64,000 nucleotides of DNA from positions 2,170,001-2,234,000 of the forward strand of contig NZ_CP146963.1 of NCBI RefSeq assembly GCF_037113525.1. Reading direction: 5' to 3'. Below are positions 8,989 through 17,760 of this stretch, piece by piece. A program made the translations under genes and the position numbers. This DNA is from Butyrivibrio fibrisolvens. GTDB taxonomy: Bacteria; Bacillota; Clostridia; Lachnospirales; Lachnospiraceae. Below the pieces are notes generated by a model. That model had not been told where the DNA came from. It worked only from the letters and a program-made list of their open reading frames with translations, and did not search any database. How positions within the stretch are numbered: position 1 is the first letter of the stretch; the number at the start of each line of letters is the position of its first letter.

Positions 8989-9591
8989 ATGAAGAGTAAT
9001 ACTAAAAAAATACTAATTATAGCAACAGTAATTGCTATTGGACTGGTGAGTGTTTCTCAGCTTATCAAGAATCGTGGCGGTGTAAATGTACAATGCCAGA
9101 CAGCGTATGATGTTGATGGAGAACTAGTCAGCTACAGACAGGATGATCCAAAATGGAAAGATCTGCATCTTGGAGAATCAGAATTCACCATGGAATCATC
9201 AGGTTGTATAACCACATGTATAGCAACAGCTATATCCAAAAGTGAAAATCCTCTTGATCCTGGCCAAGTTGCGGCTCTGTTATCTGATAACGGTGTTTTT
9301 GATAAAGACGGGAATCTGCAATGGGGCAAACTGGATGAGATTCCAGGTTTTAATACCAGAGTGTACGATAAGCCAGACGCTGATGCAATTGATGAATGCC
9401 TGGCACAAGGCTATTATCCGATTGTAAAGGTGCATAGAAATACTATCTTTAGCTATCATCATTTTGTCTTGATAATAGGGGCTGTAGATGGGGAATACAT
9501 CTGCATGGATCCGTTGAAAGATGGTCTAACAAAACTTAAGGATTATGGAAACAGGATATACTCAGTCAGATGCGTATGGTATGAAGAGTAA
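8989..9591 (+). CDS. Membrane-anchored C39-like cysteine peptidase
   Basis: 200 residues: a signal-anchor helix (about 8-24), then a papain-like C39_2 domain. C73 in SSGCITTC is the likely nucleophile, H157 or H158 in SYHHFVLIIG the base and D174 in CMDPL the third residue. The family cleaves or binds peptides outside the cell and is often adjacent to cell-wall genes. It follows the deacetylase by 29 bp, and the two may be cotranscribed. Activity is inferred from the triad spacing only. Confidence 0.7.
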   Translation: MKSNTKKILIIATVIAIGLVSVSQLIKNRGGVNVQCQTAYDVDGELVSYRQDDPKWKDLHLGESEFTMESSGCITTCIATAISKSENPLDPGQVAALLSDNGVFDKDGNLQWGKLDEIPGFNTRVYDKPDADAIDECLAQGYYPIVKVHRNTIFSYHHFVLIIGAVDGEYICMDPLKDGLTKLKDYGNRIYSVRCVWYEE

Positions 9592-9617
9592 ATTATCGAT
9601 TCTTGAGGGCGAAGACT

Positions 9618-10079
9618 ATGATGATAGATTACAGATGGACCGACGGAAGAAATGAAGATTTCTATAAATTTTATCTTAAGACTGAAGAATACTATAGCAA
9701 TATAGTTGGTGGCCTGAAGAATCGTGAAGCGTTTGTCCCCTATAACATTTCGGAGAGTATTTCAGATGTTCTGATAGCTTATGCTTCAGACGTAGCAGTG
9801 GGGTGTGCAGGATTAAAGGCATATTCTGATTCGGATGTTGAAATCAAAAGAGTATGGGTTGATCCTGAATTCAGAGGTAATCATATATCTACTTATATGA
9901 TGGATGCGTTAGAAACAAAGGCTTTAGAACGTGGATTCAAACGCGCAATTCTTCAGACAAGACCTCAGATGTCAGAGGCCGTTCACCTATATACAAAGCA
10001 TGGATATGAACAGATTGAGAATTATCCACCTTATGATGAGCTTGACGGAGCAATCTGCTTTGCAAAATGGTTAGGATAA
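9618..10079 (+). CDS. GNAT family N-acetyltransferase
   Basis: 153 residues. The acetyl-CoA binding strand-loop-helix is visible as IKRVWVDPEFRGNHISTYMMDALE (shown in part here: VDPEFRGNHIS), and the C-terminal ILQTRPQMSEAVHLYTKHGYE is the usual GNAT beta-strand plus wedge helix. It transfers an acetyl group to an unknown amine. GAGG nine bases before the ATG at 9618 decides the start over a TTG at 9603. First of several GNAT genes in the accessory stretch (also 11869, 22182 and the broken 28107). Confidence 0.85.
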   Translation: MMIDYRWTDGRNEDFYKFYLKTEEYYSNIVGGLKNREAFVPYNISESISDVLIAYASDVAVGCAGLKAYSDSDVEIKRVWVDPEFRGNHISTYMMDALETKALERGFKRAILQTRPQMSEAVHLYTKHGYEQIENYPPYDELDGAICFAKWLG

Positions 10080-10155
10080 CTTGACATAAGGCTTTTTCGC
10101 CGGATCAGGCTGTTTGAGTTGTTGGAAACTGATATTAGGAAAAAGGAGAACGCAC

Positions 10156-10737
10156 ATGAAAGTATTGCTATTTTGCTGCAAGGGATTTGAAACCATGGAA
10201 TTTGCTCCATTTGTAGATGTTATGGGATGGGCAAGGAATGATTATGATATGCCTGTGGAAGTTGTCACTGCCGGATTTTCTAAGACTGTAATATCAACAT
10301 TTGGAATTCCGATCCTGGTAGATAAAAGCTTTGATGAGATAGATGTATCTGAATATGATGCACTTGCGATTCCGGGCGGATTTGAGGAGTTTGGATTTTA
10401 TGAAGAAGCATATGATAAACGCTTTTTGAATCTTATAAGAGAATTCGAACGTTCTAACAAATTCATAGCATCTATCTGTGTTGGTGCACTTCCGATTGGT
10501 GCAAGCGGAATACTTAAAGGAAGAAAGGCTACAACATATCACCTTGGAGATGGCAGAAGACAGAAGCAGCTTGCAGAGTTTGGGGTAGACGTAATCCCTG
10601 ATCAGAGCGTTGTGATTGATAAGAACATAATAACAAGCTTTTGCCCTGAAACAGCACCTCATGTTGCAATAGCCTTATTACGTATGCTTATGGGAGAAGA
10701 TAAGGCTCAGGTAGTTGCGAAGGCAATGGGATTCTAA
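10156..10737 (+). CDS. DJ-1/PfpI family protein
   Basis: 193 residues with the DJ-1 flavodoxin-like fold: MKVLLFCCKGFETMEF at the N-terminus with the conserved Glu (E12), the LAIPGGFEE strand and the nucleophile elbow ASICVGALP with C108. Close relatives are bacterial ThiJ/YajL-like proteins acting as glyoxalase, deglycase-like or oxidative-stress proteins; which one is not clear. AAAAGGAG five bases before the ATG at 10156 fixes the start and excludes the longer in-frame extension. A long gap with an insertion remnant follows. Confidence 0.85.
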   Translation: MKVLLFCCKGFETMEFAPFVDVMGWARNDYDMPVEVVTAGFSKTVISTFGIPILVDKSFDEIDVSEYDALAIPGGFEEFGFYEEAYDKRFLNLIREFERSNKFIASICVGALPIGASGILKGRKATTYHLGDGRRQKQLAEFGVDVIPDQSVVIDKNIITSFCPETAPHVAIALLRMLMGEDKAQVVAKAMGF

Positions 10738-10833
10738 GATGTGAATTGTGCAGATAGTGTTGCGCCAATGAGGATGGCTTTATAAACAATATGATGAAGA
10801 ACCAGAATTTCAATTAGGGAAGAGGATATAAAA

Positions 10834-10980
10834 GTGAGAAAATCGAGATTTGATAAGAAACGAAGTGCTTTAATTGTTATTACAGTGCTTATTACATCAA
10901 TGCTTTTATGTGCATGTACAAAAAGAGCTACCTTTAGCGGAAGCAAGGTCGGCGGTCAACTACCCATCACACAAGTGTAA
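10834..10980 (+). pseudogene. Truncated lipoprotein gene cut by the IS-like remnant
   Basis: A GTG-started frame (ribosome site GAAGAGGA) encodes a lysine-rich start, a hydrophobic helix and a lipobox LLCAC, then stops after 48 residues. The last codons fall in the inverted-repeat end of the IS200/IS605-like sequence beginning near 10954. This looks like the 5' stump of a lipoprotein gene whose remainder is missing; no continuation is seen after the element. Confidence 0.5.
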
Positions 10981-11364
10981 TGGGCTTGCATCTACCCTGT
11001 AGTGCGTCTAGTACTCCTACATTTTAGCGGTGTGACTTCCGTGGTGATGCATCTAGGGTGGCTGACAACACCCTTTACAGACAAGATATGCTCATCTGTA
11101 ACTGTATCAGGTACTCTGTATGCAAACCTCACGGATTGCATATTCCCATGCCGTACAGTAAATGCGGATGCTTGAGTATATTTTACGTAACACCAAGACT
11201 TATGTGTTACAACCTCATATATACTTGCCAATGTACAAAGAGTGCCTTTGGTGAACAGCGCACCTAACGGTTTTCTCTTGGGACTTGCTGCTGAGTATAT
11301 CATAGCACACATGTTCTTGAATAACAATTTACAAGCGCTCCTCCCACCGCCCAAGGGCAGTGGG
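10954..11364 (-). mobile_element. IS200/IS605-like remnant without transposase
   Basis: The left end contains GGTCAACTACCC followed by a CCCATCACACAAGTGTAATGGG-type hairpin (10964-10983) and GGGCTTGC, a sequence arrangement I associate with ends of IS200/IS605 elements carrying tnpB. The right end has CCCACCGCCC and GGGCAGTGGG (11343-11364), another subterminal hairpin. The roughly 350 bp between show no recognisable TnpA or TnpB; a 120-codon minus-strand frame has no family features. Probably a deleted or MITE-like derivative. The exact borders are uncertain. Confidence 0.45.
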
Positions 11365-11396
11365 TTTCCGCCTACGAAACCGAAAGGATTTTATTT

Positions 11397-11813
11397 ATGA
11401 AAATTATGGTTAGCGCCTGCCTCTTGGGGCATAATTGTAAATACAGTGGTGGTAACAACTACAGCGAGAAAGTCGCTGAGTACACCAAAGGGAATGAAGT
11501 TATTCCAGTGTGCCCAGAGGTTGCAGGTGGACTTCCTACACCAAGGATTCCCTGCGAGATTGTAAATGGAGTTGTTACTAATAAAATTGGCGAAAGCAAG
11601 GATAAGGAATTTAGATTCGGAGCAGAGCTGTGCCTTAAGAAAGCTCTTGAAGAAAAAGTGGACTTGGTTATTCTTCAATCAAGGAGCCCATCCTGCGGTG
11701 TGAAGCAGATTTACGATGGTAGTTTCTCTGGAAAATTGATTGATGGTAGGGGAGTGTTTGCACAGCTGTTGGTGGATAATGGGATAGAAGTTTTAGATTT
11801 GGAAGATATCTAA
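11397..11813 (+). CDS. DUF523 (TudS-like) iron-sulfur protein
   Basis: 138 residues. Cysteines are at C8 (SACLLG), C14, C39 (PVCPEVAGG) and C100 (SPSCGV). Three of these fit the Fe-S ligands of TudS-type thiouracil desulfidases, where a 4Fe-4S cluster removes sulfur from thiolated uracil or tRNA. RSPSCG and PEVAGGLPTPR are hallmark DUF523 strings. AAAGGA precedes the ATG. It lies directly after the IS-like remnant, so its promoter may be inside that element or just before its start. Thiouracil desulfurase activity is an inference from the family. Confidence 0.85.
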   Translation: MKIMVSACLLGHNCKYSGGNNYSEKVAEYTKGNEVIPVCPEVAGGLPTPRIPCEIVNGVVTNKIGESKDKEFRFGAELCLKKALEEKVDLVILQSRSPSCGVKQIYDGSFSGKLIDGRGVFAQLLVDNGIEVLDLEDI

Positions 11814-11868
11814 CTTGCAGGTTAACTTATAAAAAGGGACGGACAAAAATATTATTTGGAGAGTTTAA

Positions 11869-12870
11869 ATGAAATTACTGGAGTTTTATACATTAGAATC
11901 AATAGATTTTCCAAAATTGATGGATGTTTATCGTGAAAGCAATGAGGATAATGTATCATTTTTTTATCCTGAAGAGACTGATCTGGATAAGGGACGTCGT
12001 CTTGTGGAGCAGAGGTTTTATGATTATTTGAAGACTGATTTTTACAATAAGCAAGGTAATCGATATTATGCTCTTGAAGATAACGGAGAATGGCTTTCTG
12101 CTATTCGAATTTTCCCGGTAGAAGGTAAAGACAATACTTTTTTCGCAGAGGCTCTTGAAACTGCACCGGCTCATAGAAGAAAAGGCTATGCAAGAAAACT
12201 AATGGAGCTATTATTTGAAAAACTCAGAAAAGAAGGCTCTTTTGAGATAACAGATACGGTAAATAAAAGCAACGAAGCCTCTTTGCAGTTCCATTTAAAC
12301 TGTGGATTTGAGAAATATAAAGATCCTGCATGTTGTATTTTAAATGGTAAAGTAGATGAAAAAGCTTATACTATGCGTTATGTGGAGAGAATAATTAAAG
12401 ATAAAAACAGATTTGTTGCTATAATGGCAGATCTTAGAAAAATGCCTGAGAAATCAAATAAGATTACAGCCTATGGCGCTGGTCCTGATCCATACGATTT
12501 CGAAGAAGAAGCGGTAGATGTTTTGGGAGAATTCGCTGATGTAATTTTTGAGGAAGAAGTCTTTAGAGATTTACATCAAGAAGTGGTTAATGCATATTAC
12601 CAATTATATTCTATTGATTTTATGAGATGCCATGAAGGCATAAGCACATTTTACGAGAATTTTTACAAGAATAATGAAAAAGAAGATGTACTTAGAGCAT
12701 GTAAATTTTTTAGAGATAATAACCATGAACAACTAGCGGATATAATAGAAATGGGATACTGTGATTATGACCAGATGAAAGCTGTTAATAAGTGGTTTTA
12801 TAATAATACTGGGGAAATATATACAACGTATAGAGAGCTGATGTTCCTTTTTGAGAAGATGTATTTGTGA
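11869..12870 (+). CDS. GNAT acetyltransferase with C-terminal helical extension
   Basis: 333 residues. The N-terminal half (about 1-170) is a GNAT domain with the acetyl-CoA loop APAHRRKGYARKLME and the ending NKSNEASLQFHLNCGFEKY. The C-terminal half (about 175-333) is helical and acidic, and I do not assign it to a family. GGAGAG lies about seven bases before the ATG. The two-domain layout suggests the extension provides substrate or partner binding. It is a single gene with a 74-bp gap to the next. Confidence 0.75.
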   Translation: MKLLEFYTLESIDFPKLMDVYRESNEDNVSFFYPEETDLDKGRRLVEQRFYDYLKTDFYNKQGNRYYALEDNGEWLSAIRIFPVEGKDNTFFAEALETAPAHRRKGYARKLMELLFEKLRKEGSFEITDTVNKSNEASLQFHLNCGFEKYKDPACCILNGKVDEKAYTMRYVERIIKDKNRFVAIMADLRKMPEKSNKITAYGAGPDPYDFEEEAVDVLGEFADVIFEEEVFRDLHQEVVNAYYQLYSIDFMRCHEGISTFYENFYKNNEKEDVLRACKFFRDNNHEQLADIIEMGYCDYDQMKAVNKWFYNNTGEIYTTYRELMFLFEKMYL

Positions 12871-12944
12871 TTAGCGTAAGAAGATAGAGTGGGAAATATC
12901 AAGGGATAACTTAGAAAAACAAATCGGGATTAGTGGAGTAGAAC

Positions 12945-14147
12945 ATGGATAAAAAAAGGGCTTTGTCTGGCGCCATAACATTTATAACCCTGATGGGAAT
13001 CGTAAGTCTGTTTTCGGACATGACTCATGAAGGCGCCAGAAGCATATTGGGCGAATATCTGAACCTCGCAGGGGCATCCGCTGCAACCATTGGATTTGTG
13101 TCCGGTATAGGAGAATTGTGCGGGTATTCACTAAGGCTCATATCCGGATTTATAGCAGATAAAACGAAGAAATACTGGACATTTGTTATCACAGGCTATG
13201 TAATACAGGCTCTGGCGATTCCTGCACTGGCACTCGTACCTGAACATGGCTGGATTTGGGCCTGCGGTCTTGTGATCCTGGAGCGTATCGGAAAAGCGAT
13301 AAAAAAGCCTGCCAAAAACACATTGGTAAGCTTTGCGGCAAGCGAGATCGGAACCGGAAAAGGCTTTGCCTATCAGGAGTTTCTGGATCAGCTTGGCGCG
13401 TTTCTCGGACCGGTACTGCTTTTTGTAACAGCTCTTGTAAAAGGTACAGACGACCTTTTTACAACGTATAGGATCTCTTTTGCGATACTGCTTGTTCCTG
13501 CAATGATCACCATAGCTCTTGTTTTGACAGCAAAGATAAGATACCCTGATCCGGAGATCTTTGAAAAGCAGGAAGATAAACCGGCAAGCTTTGAATTCAG
13601 GAAGTCATTTGTTCTGTTCATGGCGGCCATCTGCTTTTTTGCTTTTGGCTTTGCAGACTTCACCCTGATCACACTTCATTCGGCTAATACCGGAGCATTT
13701 AATGAATCCATGCTCAGCCTGCTATATGCTGGGGCAATGGCTGTGGATGCCTTTGCTGCACTATTCTTTGGCTGGCTTTATGATAAGGTCGGGCTGAAGG
13801 CTCTGATCATTTCCACACTATGCAGCACATTCTTCTCATGTTTTGTTTTTATGACTGGAAATGCCTGGTTGATCGGAGCTGGGATAATTCTGTGGGGGAT
13901 TGGAATGGGTGCGCAGGAAAGTATTATGAAAGCAGCTGTCAGCGGAATCGTCCCGCGTTCCATGCGAAGCACCGGTTTCGGAATATTTGAGACAGGATTT
14001 GGTATTGCGTGGTTTCTGGGCAGTTGGCTTCTCGGTGCCCTGTATGATTTGAATCCTGTGTATCTTGTCACTGTGTCTGTGGTATCACAGTTTCTGGCGA
14101 TTGCATTTTATGCTTTATGCCTCCGGTGCAATAAGACAGAGTGCTAA
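12945..14147 (+). CDS. MFS transporter
   Basis: 400 residues with twelve predicted membrane helices. The stretch SDMTHEGARSILGEYL in helix 1 and the loop FIADKTKKYW match an MFS subgroup often annotated as drug or metabolite exporters of unknown substrate. GGAGTAG precedes the ATG. Base composition is slightly more GC-rich than the small genes around it. The tautomerase gene starts 28 bp downstream. Confidence 0.85.
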   Translation: MDKKRALSGAITFITLMGIVSLFSDMTHEGARSILGEYLNLAGASAATIGFVSGIGELCGYSLRLISGFIADKTKKYWTFVITGYVIQALAIPALALVPEHGWIWACGLVILERIGKAIKKPAKNTLVSFAASEIGTGKGFAYQEFLDQLGAFLGPVLLFVTALVKGTDDLFTTYRISFAILLVPAMITIALVLTAKIRYPDPEIFEKQEDKPASFEFRKSFVLFMAAICFFAFGFADFTLITLHSANTGAFNESMLSLLYAGAMAVDAFAALFFGWLYDKVGLKALIISTLCSTFFSCFVFMTGNAWLIGAGIILWGIGMGAQESIMKAAVSGIVPRSMRSTGFGIFETGFGIAWFLGSWLLGALYDLNPVYLVTVSVVSQFLAIAFYALCLRCNKTEC

Positions 14148-14175
14148 CAATTCAAAATTTGTAAAGGAGGCTCCC

Positions 14176-14406
14176 ATGCCACACGTAGAGATAAACTGCT
14201 TTCCTGGTAGGAGTGATGAACAGAAGAAAGCCTGTGCCGAGAAAATAGCTGATGTAATAGCTGAAACTCTTGGCTGCAAGACATCAAGCGTTTCGGTAGC
14301 CATTAAAGAAATAGCTGAAGAGGACTGGAAAGAATTAGTCTGGGATAAAAAGATTGCACCTGAGAAAGAAAAACTGTATAAAGAACCCGGATACTCTTAC
14401 AAATAA
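14176..14406 (+). CDS. 4-oxalocrotonate tautomerase-family protein
   Basis: 76 residues beginning MPHVEINCFPGRSDEQKK. After Met removal the N-terminal Pro would be the catalytic base, as in 4-OT/DmpI/YwhB enzymes. Length and the helix after the GRS turn fit the 4-OT fold. AAAGGAGG six to seven bases before the ATG at 14176 is a near-perfect ribosome site and rules out the longer in-frame extension into the MFS gene. Confidence 0.85.
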   Translation: MPHVEINCFPGRSDEQKKACAEKIADVIAETLGCKTSSVSVAIKEIAEEDWKELVWDKKIAPEKEKLYKEPGYSYK

Positions 14407-14434
14407 TTCAAGTGAAGGCTGGAAAGTCGGGTTC

Positions 14435-14668
14435 ATGATAAGAGAAGAACTTCATGATGATGATCCCTTGGCTCATGACCTATATGCACAAGGGGAACTT
14501 CTATATGATGTGACACAGATTGATAATGATTTTTGGAAGAATCATCAAGATTGTCATGAATATTTCATAACAAGAATAAAAGAAGCTTTTAATATGCTTG
14601 AAAATGATTCGAATGCAATAGAAATCAGACAAGAGTATATAGATGCGTATCAAAGATTTTTGAAATAA
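14435..14668 (+). CDS. Small acidic protein, unknown
   Basis: 77 residues if started at the ATG at 14435 (MIREELHDDDPLAHDLY). Rich in acidic and aromatic residues, helical, no motif recognised. No strong ribosome site is visible. An earlier in-frame ATG at 14354 lies inside the tautomerase gene and is less likely. It could be an antitoxin-like or adaptor-sized protein, but nothing supports a function. Confidence 0.5.
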   Translation: MIREELHDDDPLAHDLYAQGELLYDVTQIDNDFWKNHQDCHEYFITRIKEAFNMLENDSNAIEIRQEYIDAYQRFLK

Positions 14669-14701
14669 CTCTTCTGCAAATAAACAAATTTGGGGTTGAA
14701 A

Positions 14702-14968
14702 GTGCAAAATATAAATAAATTTGAGATTATAAAGAAATATATCGATGAATACGATTATTGGGAGCTGCTTGCCTGTCATGCACCAAATGACGAATTTGAT
14801 AGTTACTCGAAAAAACTGTCTGAAATGATTACAGAGAAGGATTCGGTTGAAGATATTGCCAAAATGATAGCAACTATCATGGACAAATCGTTTGGAGAAG
14901 AAATAAACCCAAAGAAGTTTATTACTACTGCGGGTAAAATAAAAAAAGCATTATATGCGCAGGAGTAA
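14702..14968 (+). CDS. DUF1871 family protein
   Basis: 88 residues. The pattern YDYWELLACHAPNDEFDSY, then an acidic helix, and KSFGEEINPKKFITTAGKI fits DUF1871 (Bacillus YugE-like) proteins, small helical proteins of unknown role. GTG at 14702 is preceded by TGGGGTTG, a moderate ribosome site; a TTG at 14690 is in the same frame. It lies in a row of single small genes. Confidence 0.6.
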   Translation: MQNINKFEIIKKYIDEYDYWELLACHAPNDEFDSYSKKLSEMITEKDSVEDIAKMIATIMDKSFGEEINPKKFITTAGKIKKALYAQE

Positions 14969-15022
14969 AAACGTTTTAATTCCGGTTTGTTTAAAAAATC
15001 AGGTTTTGGAACAGGTGAAAAT

Positions 15023-15184
15023 ATGAGATTTAAATCTATACTAAAAGAATTATTTAAGAGTGACTACAAAATAACCAGCATAAAAAGATACGATTCCGGC
15101 TTGATCAAGGCTCAGACATCTTCTTTAAGATGGGGAGACGATTTTTCTTTGTTATGCATAAAAGAAGAGCAGATCCCAGCATGA
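15023..15184 (+). CDS. Small basic protein, unknown
   Basis: 53 residues from an ATG at 15023, preceded by CAGGTGA. The sequence MRFKSILKELFKSDYKITSI is basic at the N-terminus and ends acidic. No family recognised. It may be a real small protein or the rest of a longer gene; the following kinase gene starts 42 bp downstream. Confidence 0.35.
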   Translation: MRFKSILKELFKSDYKITSIKRYDSGLIKAQTSSLRWGDDFSLLCIKEEQIPA

Positions 15185-15226
15185 ATTATGCAGATAAAGA
15201 ATAGATATATCAATAGGAAGGATGCT

Positions 15227-15718
15227 ATGGGAAAAGTAATATTGCTTTGTGGAAAAATATGCAGTGGTAAGAGCTATTATTCAAGAAAATTAAGAGATGA
15301 ATTAAAGGCTGTAATTATATCTCCTGATGAAGCAACCTATGATTTGCTAAATAATGAGCAAGGGGAATTCTATGATATTTTTTCAAAAAGGTTAATTAAG
15401 TATTTAACCAAAAAAGTTGGAGAAATTGCACAAGCAGGAGCTAACGTAGTTTTTGAAAGAGGCTTATGGTCAAAAACAGAAAGACAAGAAGTCAGAGATT
15501 ATTATAAAAAATTAGGGATTTATTGTGAGATTCATTATGTATGTGTTGATGATGCAACCTGGAAGCTAAATATTTCTGAAAGAAATAAAAGAGTTCAAGA
15601 AGGAAATGGAGGATCGGATTTTTACTTAGATGAAGGTCTTATGGGAAAGCTAGAATCTCTTTGGGAAGAACCAGGCGAAGAAGAATATGATGTCTTATAT
15701 AAGGTAGATAGAAACTAA
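15227..15718 (+). CDS. AAA_33-type P-loop kinase
   Basis: 163 residues starting MGKVILLCGKICSGKSYYS. The Walker A loop is GKICSGKS (residues 9-16), followed by a shikimate/gluconate-kinase-like layout: ISPDEATYDLL (lid-side Asp-Glu), VVFERGLW in the place of Walker B, and SERNKRVQ as an arginine-rich lid. Such enzymes phosphorylate small molecules, some being resistance kinases. GGAAGGA before the ATG at 15227 decides the start. Confidence 0.78.
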   Translation: MGKVILLCGKICSGKSYYSRKLRDELKAVIISPDEATYDLLNNEQGEFYDIFSKRLIKYLTKKVGEIAQAGANVVFERGLWSKTERQEVRDYYKKLGIYCEIHYVCVDDATWKLNISERNKRVQEGNGGSDFYLDEGLMGKLESLWEEPGEEEYDVLYKVDRN

Positions 15719-15736
15719 ATATGGAGGTTGAAGTGT

Positions 15737-16456
15737 ATGGGGAGTATAGAAAAGTATAAGAAATACTTTACAAAGGAATACTTGATGGGGCCGAATTCTT
15801 TTAGGCTACTTGATGAATTGATCAGAAGATGCCCTGAAGATGTGAAATTTGATCGCACTTTGGATTTGGGATGCGGATTTGCATTAACATCGCTATTTAT
15901 TGCCAATGAAACAGATGCTAAGCACGTTTATGCGTTTGATCTTTGGGTTCCTGCAACTGAAAACTATAAAAGAATAACGGCCAATGGGCTGGTGGATAAG
16001 ATTATACCGATTCATGGTGATGCAATGGATATGCCTTTTGCCGAGGATTATTTCGATAGCATTGTCAGCGTGGATTCTTATCACTATTTTGGATGCAAGG
16101 AAGGAATATTTGCAGAGAGAATCCTGCCGTTTGTCAAGGAGACTGGTTATGTGATGATAGCTATTCCAGGGTTAAAAGAACAACCGCAAGGCGAGATAAA
16201 ACAGTTATTTGAAACCTGGGCCGAAGGCGATGATTCCGAACTCTTTAAAACCGCCAAATGGTGGGAGAACTTGTTAAACAGAGAATGTGGCGACTGCTGC
16301 AGGATCGAGGTCAAAGAAGCAGAGTGTTATGACATAGCATGGCAGGAATGGTGTGAATCGGGACATGAATATGGTGTAAGAGATAAAGAGTTTTTGGATA
16401 AAGGGTTGTTTGACATCCTTAATTTCTTGCTAATCTATGTAAGAAAAGGGAAATGA
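15737..16456 (+). CDS. SAM-dependent methyltransferase
   Basis: 239 residues, class I Rossmann methyltransferase: motif I LDLGCGFALTS, motif II around YAFDLWVP, and DAMDMPFAEDYFDSIVSVDSYHYF as motifs III-IV. The acceptor is unknown; relatives include small-molecule N- or C-methyltransferases. TGGAGG about nine bases before the ATG at 15737 supports that start over the TTG at 15728. Tandem with kinase and HD genes, each with its own ribosome site. Confidence 0.82.
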   Translation: MGSIEKYKKYFTKEYLMGPNSFRLLDELIRRCPEDVKFDRTLDLGCGFALTSLFIANETDAKHVYAFDLWVPATENYKRITANGLVDKIIPIHGDAMDMPFAEDYFDSIVSVDSYHYFGCKEGIFAERILPFVKETGYVMIAIPGLKEQPQGEIKQLFETWAEGDDSELFKTAKWWENLLNRECGDCCRIEVKEAECYDIAWQEWCESGHEYGVRDKEFLDKGLFDILNFLLIYVRKGK

Positions 16457-16543
16457 TAAATACCAGTATAACTCACCAACTGCTAAAGGGATATGCTTAA
16501 AATCCAAATAGAAGTTAATACTGAGCATATTAGGAAGAGACAC

Positions 16544-17128
16544 ATGAGTAGAAAAATAATAGATGAGGCAATTGAGTACGTAAAAGAATTATTTGAAGGC
16601 AATTCAGATGGTCATGGCGTAGATCATGCAATGAGAGTATATCGCAATACTCAGGTTATAATGGAGAAATATCCAGAGGCAGATTCTGTTGTTGTAGCCT
16701 TGGCTGCATTGTTGCATGATGCTGATGATCATAAGCTTTTTAATACAGATAATAACGCAAATGCCAGAGGTTTTCTCGAGAAAAATGGGTTACCGATAGA
16801 GAAAATAGATTATATTTGCCAAATAATAAATTCCGTTTCTTTCAGTCATAATAGGGGCAAAATTCCAGATACAATAGAAGGAAAGATTGTTCAGGATGCG
16901 GATAGAATAGATGCTATTGGCGCAATAGGTATTGCCAGAACTTTTGCGTATGGAGGAAAGGCGGGCAGACCTTTGGGAGATTCTATAAAGCATTTTTATG
17001 ATAAGCTTCTTTTGTTAAAAGAAGAATTGAATACAGATTCAGCGAAGGAATTAGCTCAAAAGAGGCACGATTACATGGTTGAATTTCTAAAAGAATACTA
17101 CGCTGAAACAGGAGAAGAACTACCATGA
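16544..17128 (+). CDS. HD-domain phosphohydrolase
   Basis: 194 residues. HD motif: H in DGHGVDHAMRV, the HD pair in LLHDADDHKLF, and D in VQDADRIDAIGAIG, matching the YedJ/YpgQ-type single HD hydrolases acting on nucleotides or phosphoesters. AGGAAGAGA before the ATG at 16544 is a good ribosome site, so the longer start at 16493 is rejected. It overlaps the next gene by four bases (ATGA), so the two are coupled. Confidence 0.85.
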   Translation: MSRKIIDEAIEYVKELFEGNSDGHGVDHAMRVYRNTQVIMEKYPEADSVVVALAALLHDADDHKLFNTDNNANARGFLEKNGLPIEKIDYICQIINSVSFSHNRGKIPDTIEGKIVQDADRIDAIGAIGIARTFAYGGKAGRPLGDSIKHFYDKLLLLKEELNTDSAKELAQKRHDYMVEFLKEYYAETGEELP

Positions 17129-17721
17129 TATTGTCATTACAAGGGTGCATGGCTGTCGGGAAAACGACTGCCGTTAGATATATTCAGGAAAAAGCACCTT
17201 ATATTAATATCAGTTATGAAGATAATACGGATATTATCGAGGAGATAAGATGCCGTAATCTTGACAAGAATCGCTATGAAGATTATCTGGAAATTCAAAA
17301 ACTCTGGCTTCGAAAGGAAGTGCTACGGTATGAAAAAGCTGCAAAATATCCATGCAGCATTATGGATTTTGGGGCTGAGGAAATAGAGTTTTATACACTT
17401 AACTATCCTAAGAGTATCGGTGAGGATTGGGAAGTGGAAAATGCTTTGAATAAAGAACTCACGGAAGTTCGAAGCTGTATGCCAAATCGCATTCTATTTT
17501 TAGATGCATCTGATGATGTTCTTCGTAGCCATAAACAGCATGATGATACCCGTACCAGAAACTTTTTTGAGCACCATCTTCAGCACTTGATGCCTTTGAA
17601 ACGAAAGTGGTTTCTGAACAAAGAAAATGTCGATTGGCTTATGATAGATGATTTATCAGCCGAAGAAATGGGCCAAAAAGTGAAGGATTGGTGCGATTCC
17701 TGTATCAATTCTATAGGATAA
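17125..17721 (+). CDS. P-loop nucleotide/small-molecule kinase-like protein
   Basis: 198 residues. Walker A is GCMAVGKTT at residues 7-15, and the fold pattern resembles deoxynucleoside or thymidylate kinases: IMDFGAEEIEFY as the DRY-like position and RTRNFFEHHLQH as a lid. Translationally coupled to the HD gene by a four-base overlap, so the pair may act on the same nucleotide or phosphorylated compound. Confidence 0.7.
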   Translation: MILSLQGCMAVGKTTAVRYIQEKAPYINISYEDNTDIIEEIRCRNLDKNRYEDYLEIQKLWLRKEVLRYEKAAKYPCSIMDFGAEEIEFYTLNYPKSIGEDWEVENALNKELTEVRSCMPNRILFLDASDDVLRSHKQHDDTRTRNFFEHHLQHLMPLKRKWFLNKENVDWLMIDDLSAEEMGQKVKDWCDSCINSIG

Positions 17722-17760
17722 TTAGCTTTCAGTTAAATAATTAGGATAAGGTGTATTTAA

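Noticed and set aside
10992..11354. A 120-codon minus-strand frame in the IS-like remnant
   Set aside because: No start site, no family motif, and it spans sequence between two IS-end hairpins; more likely non-coding element interior.
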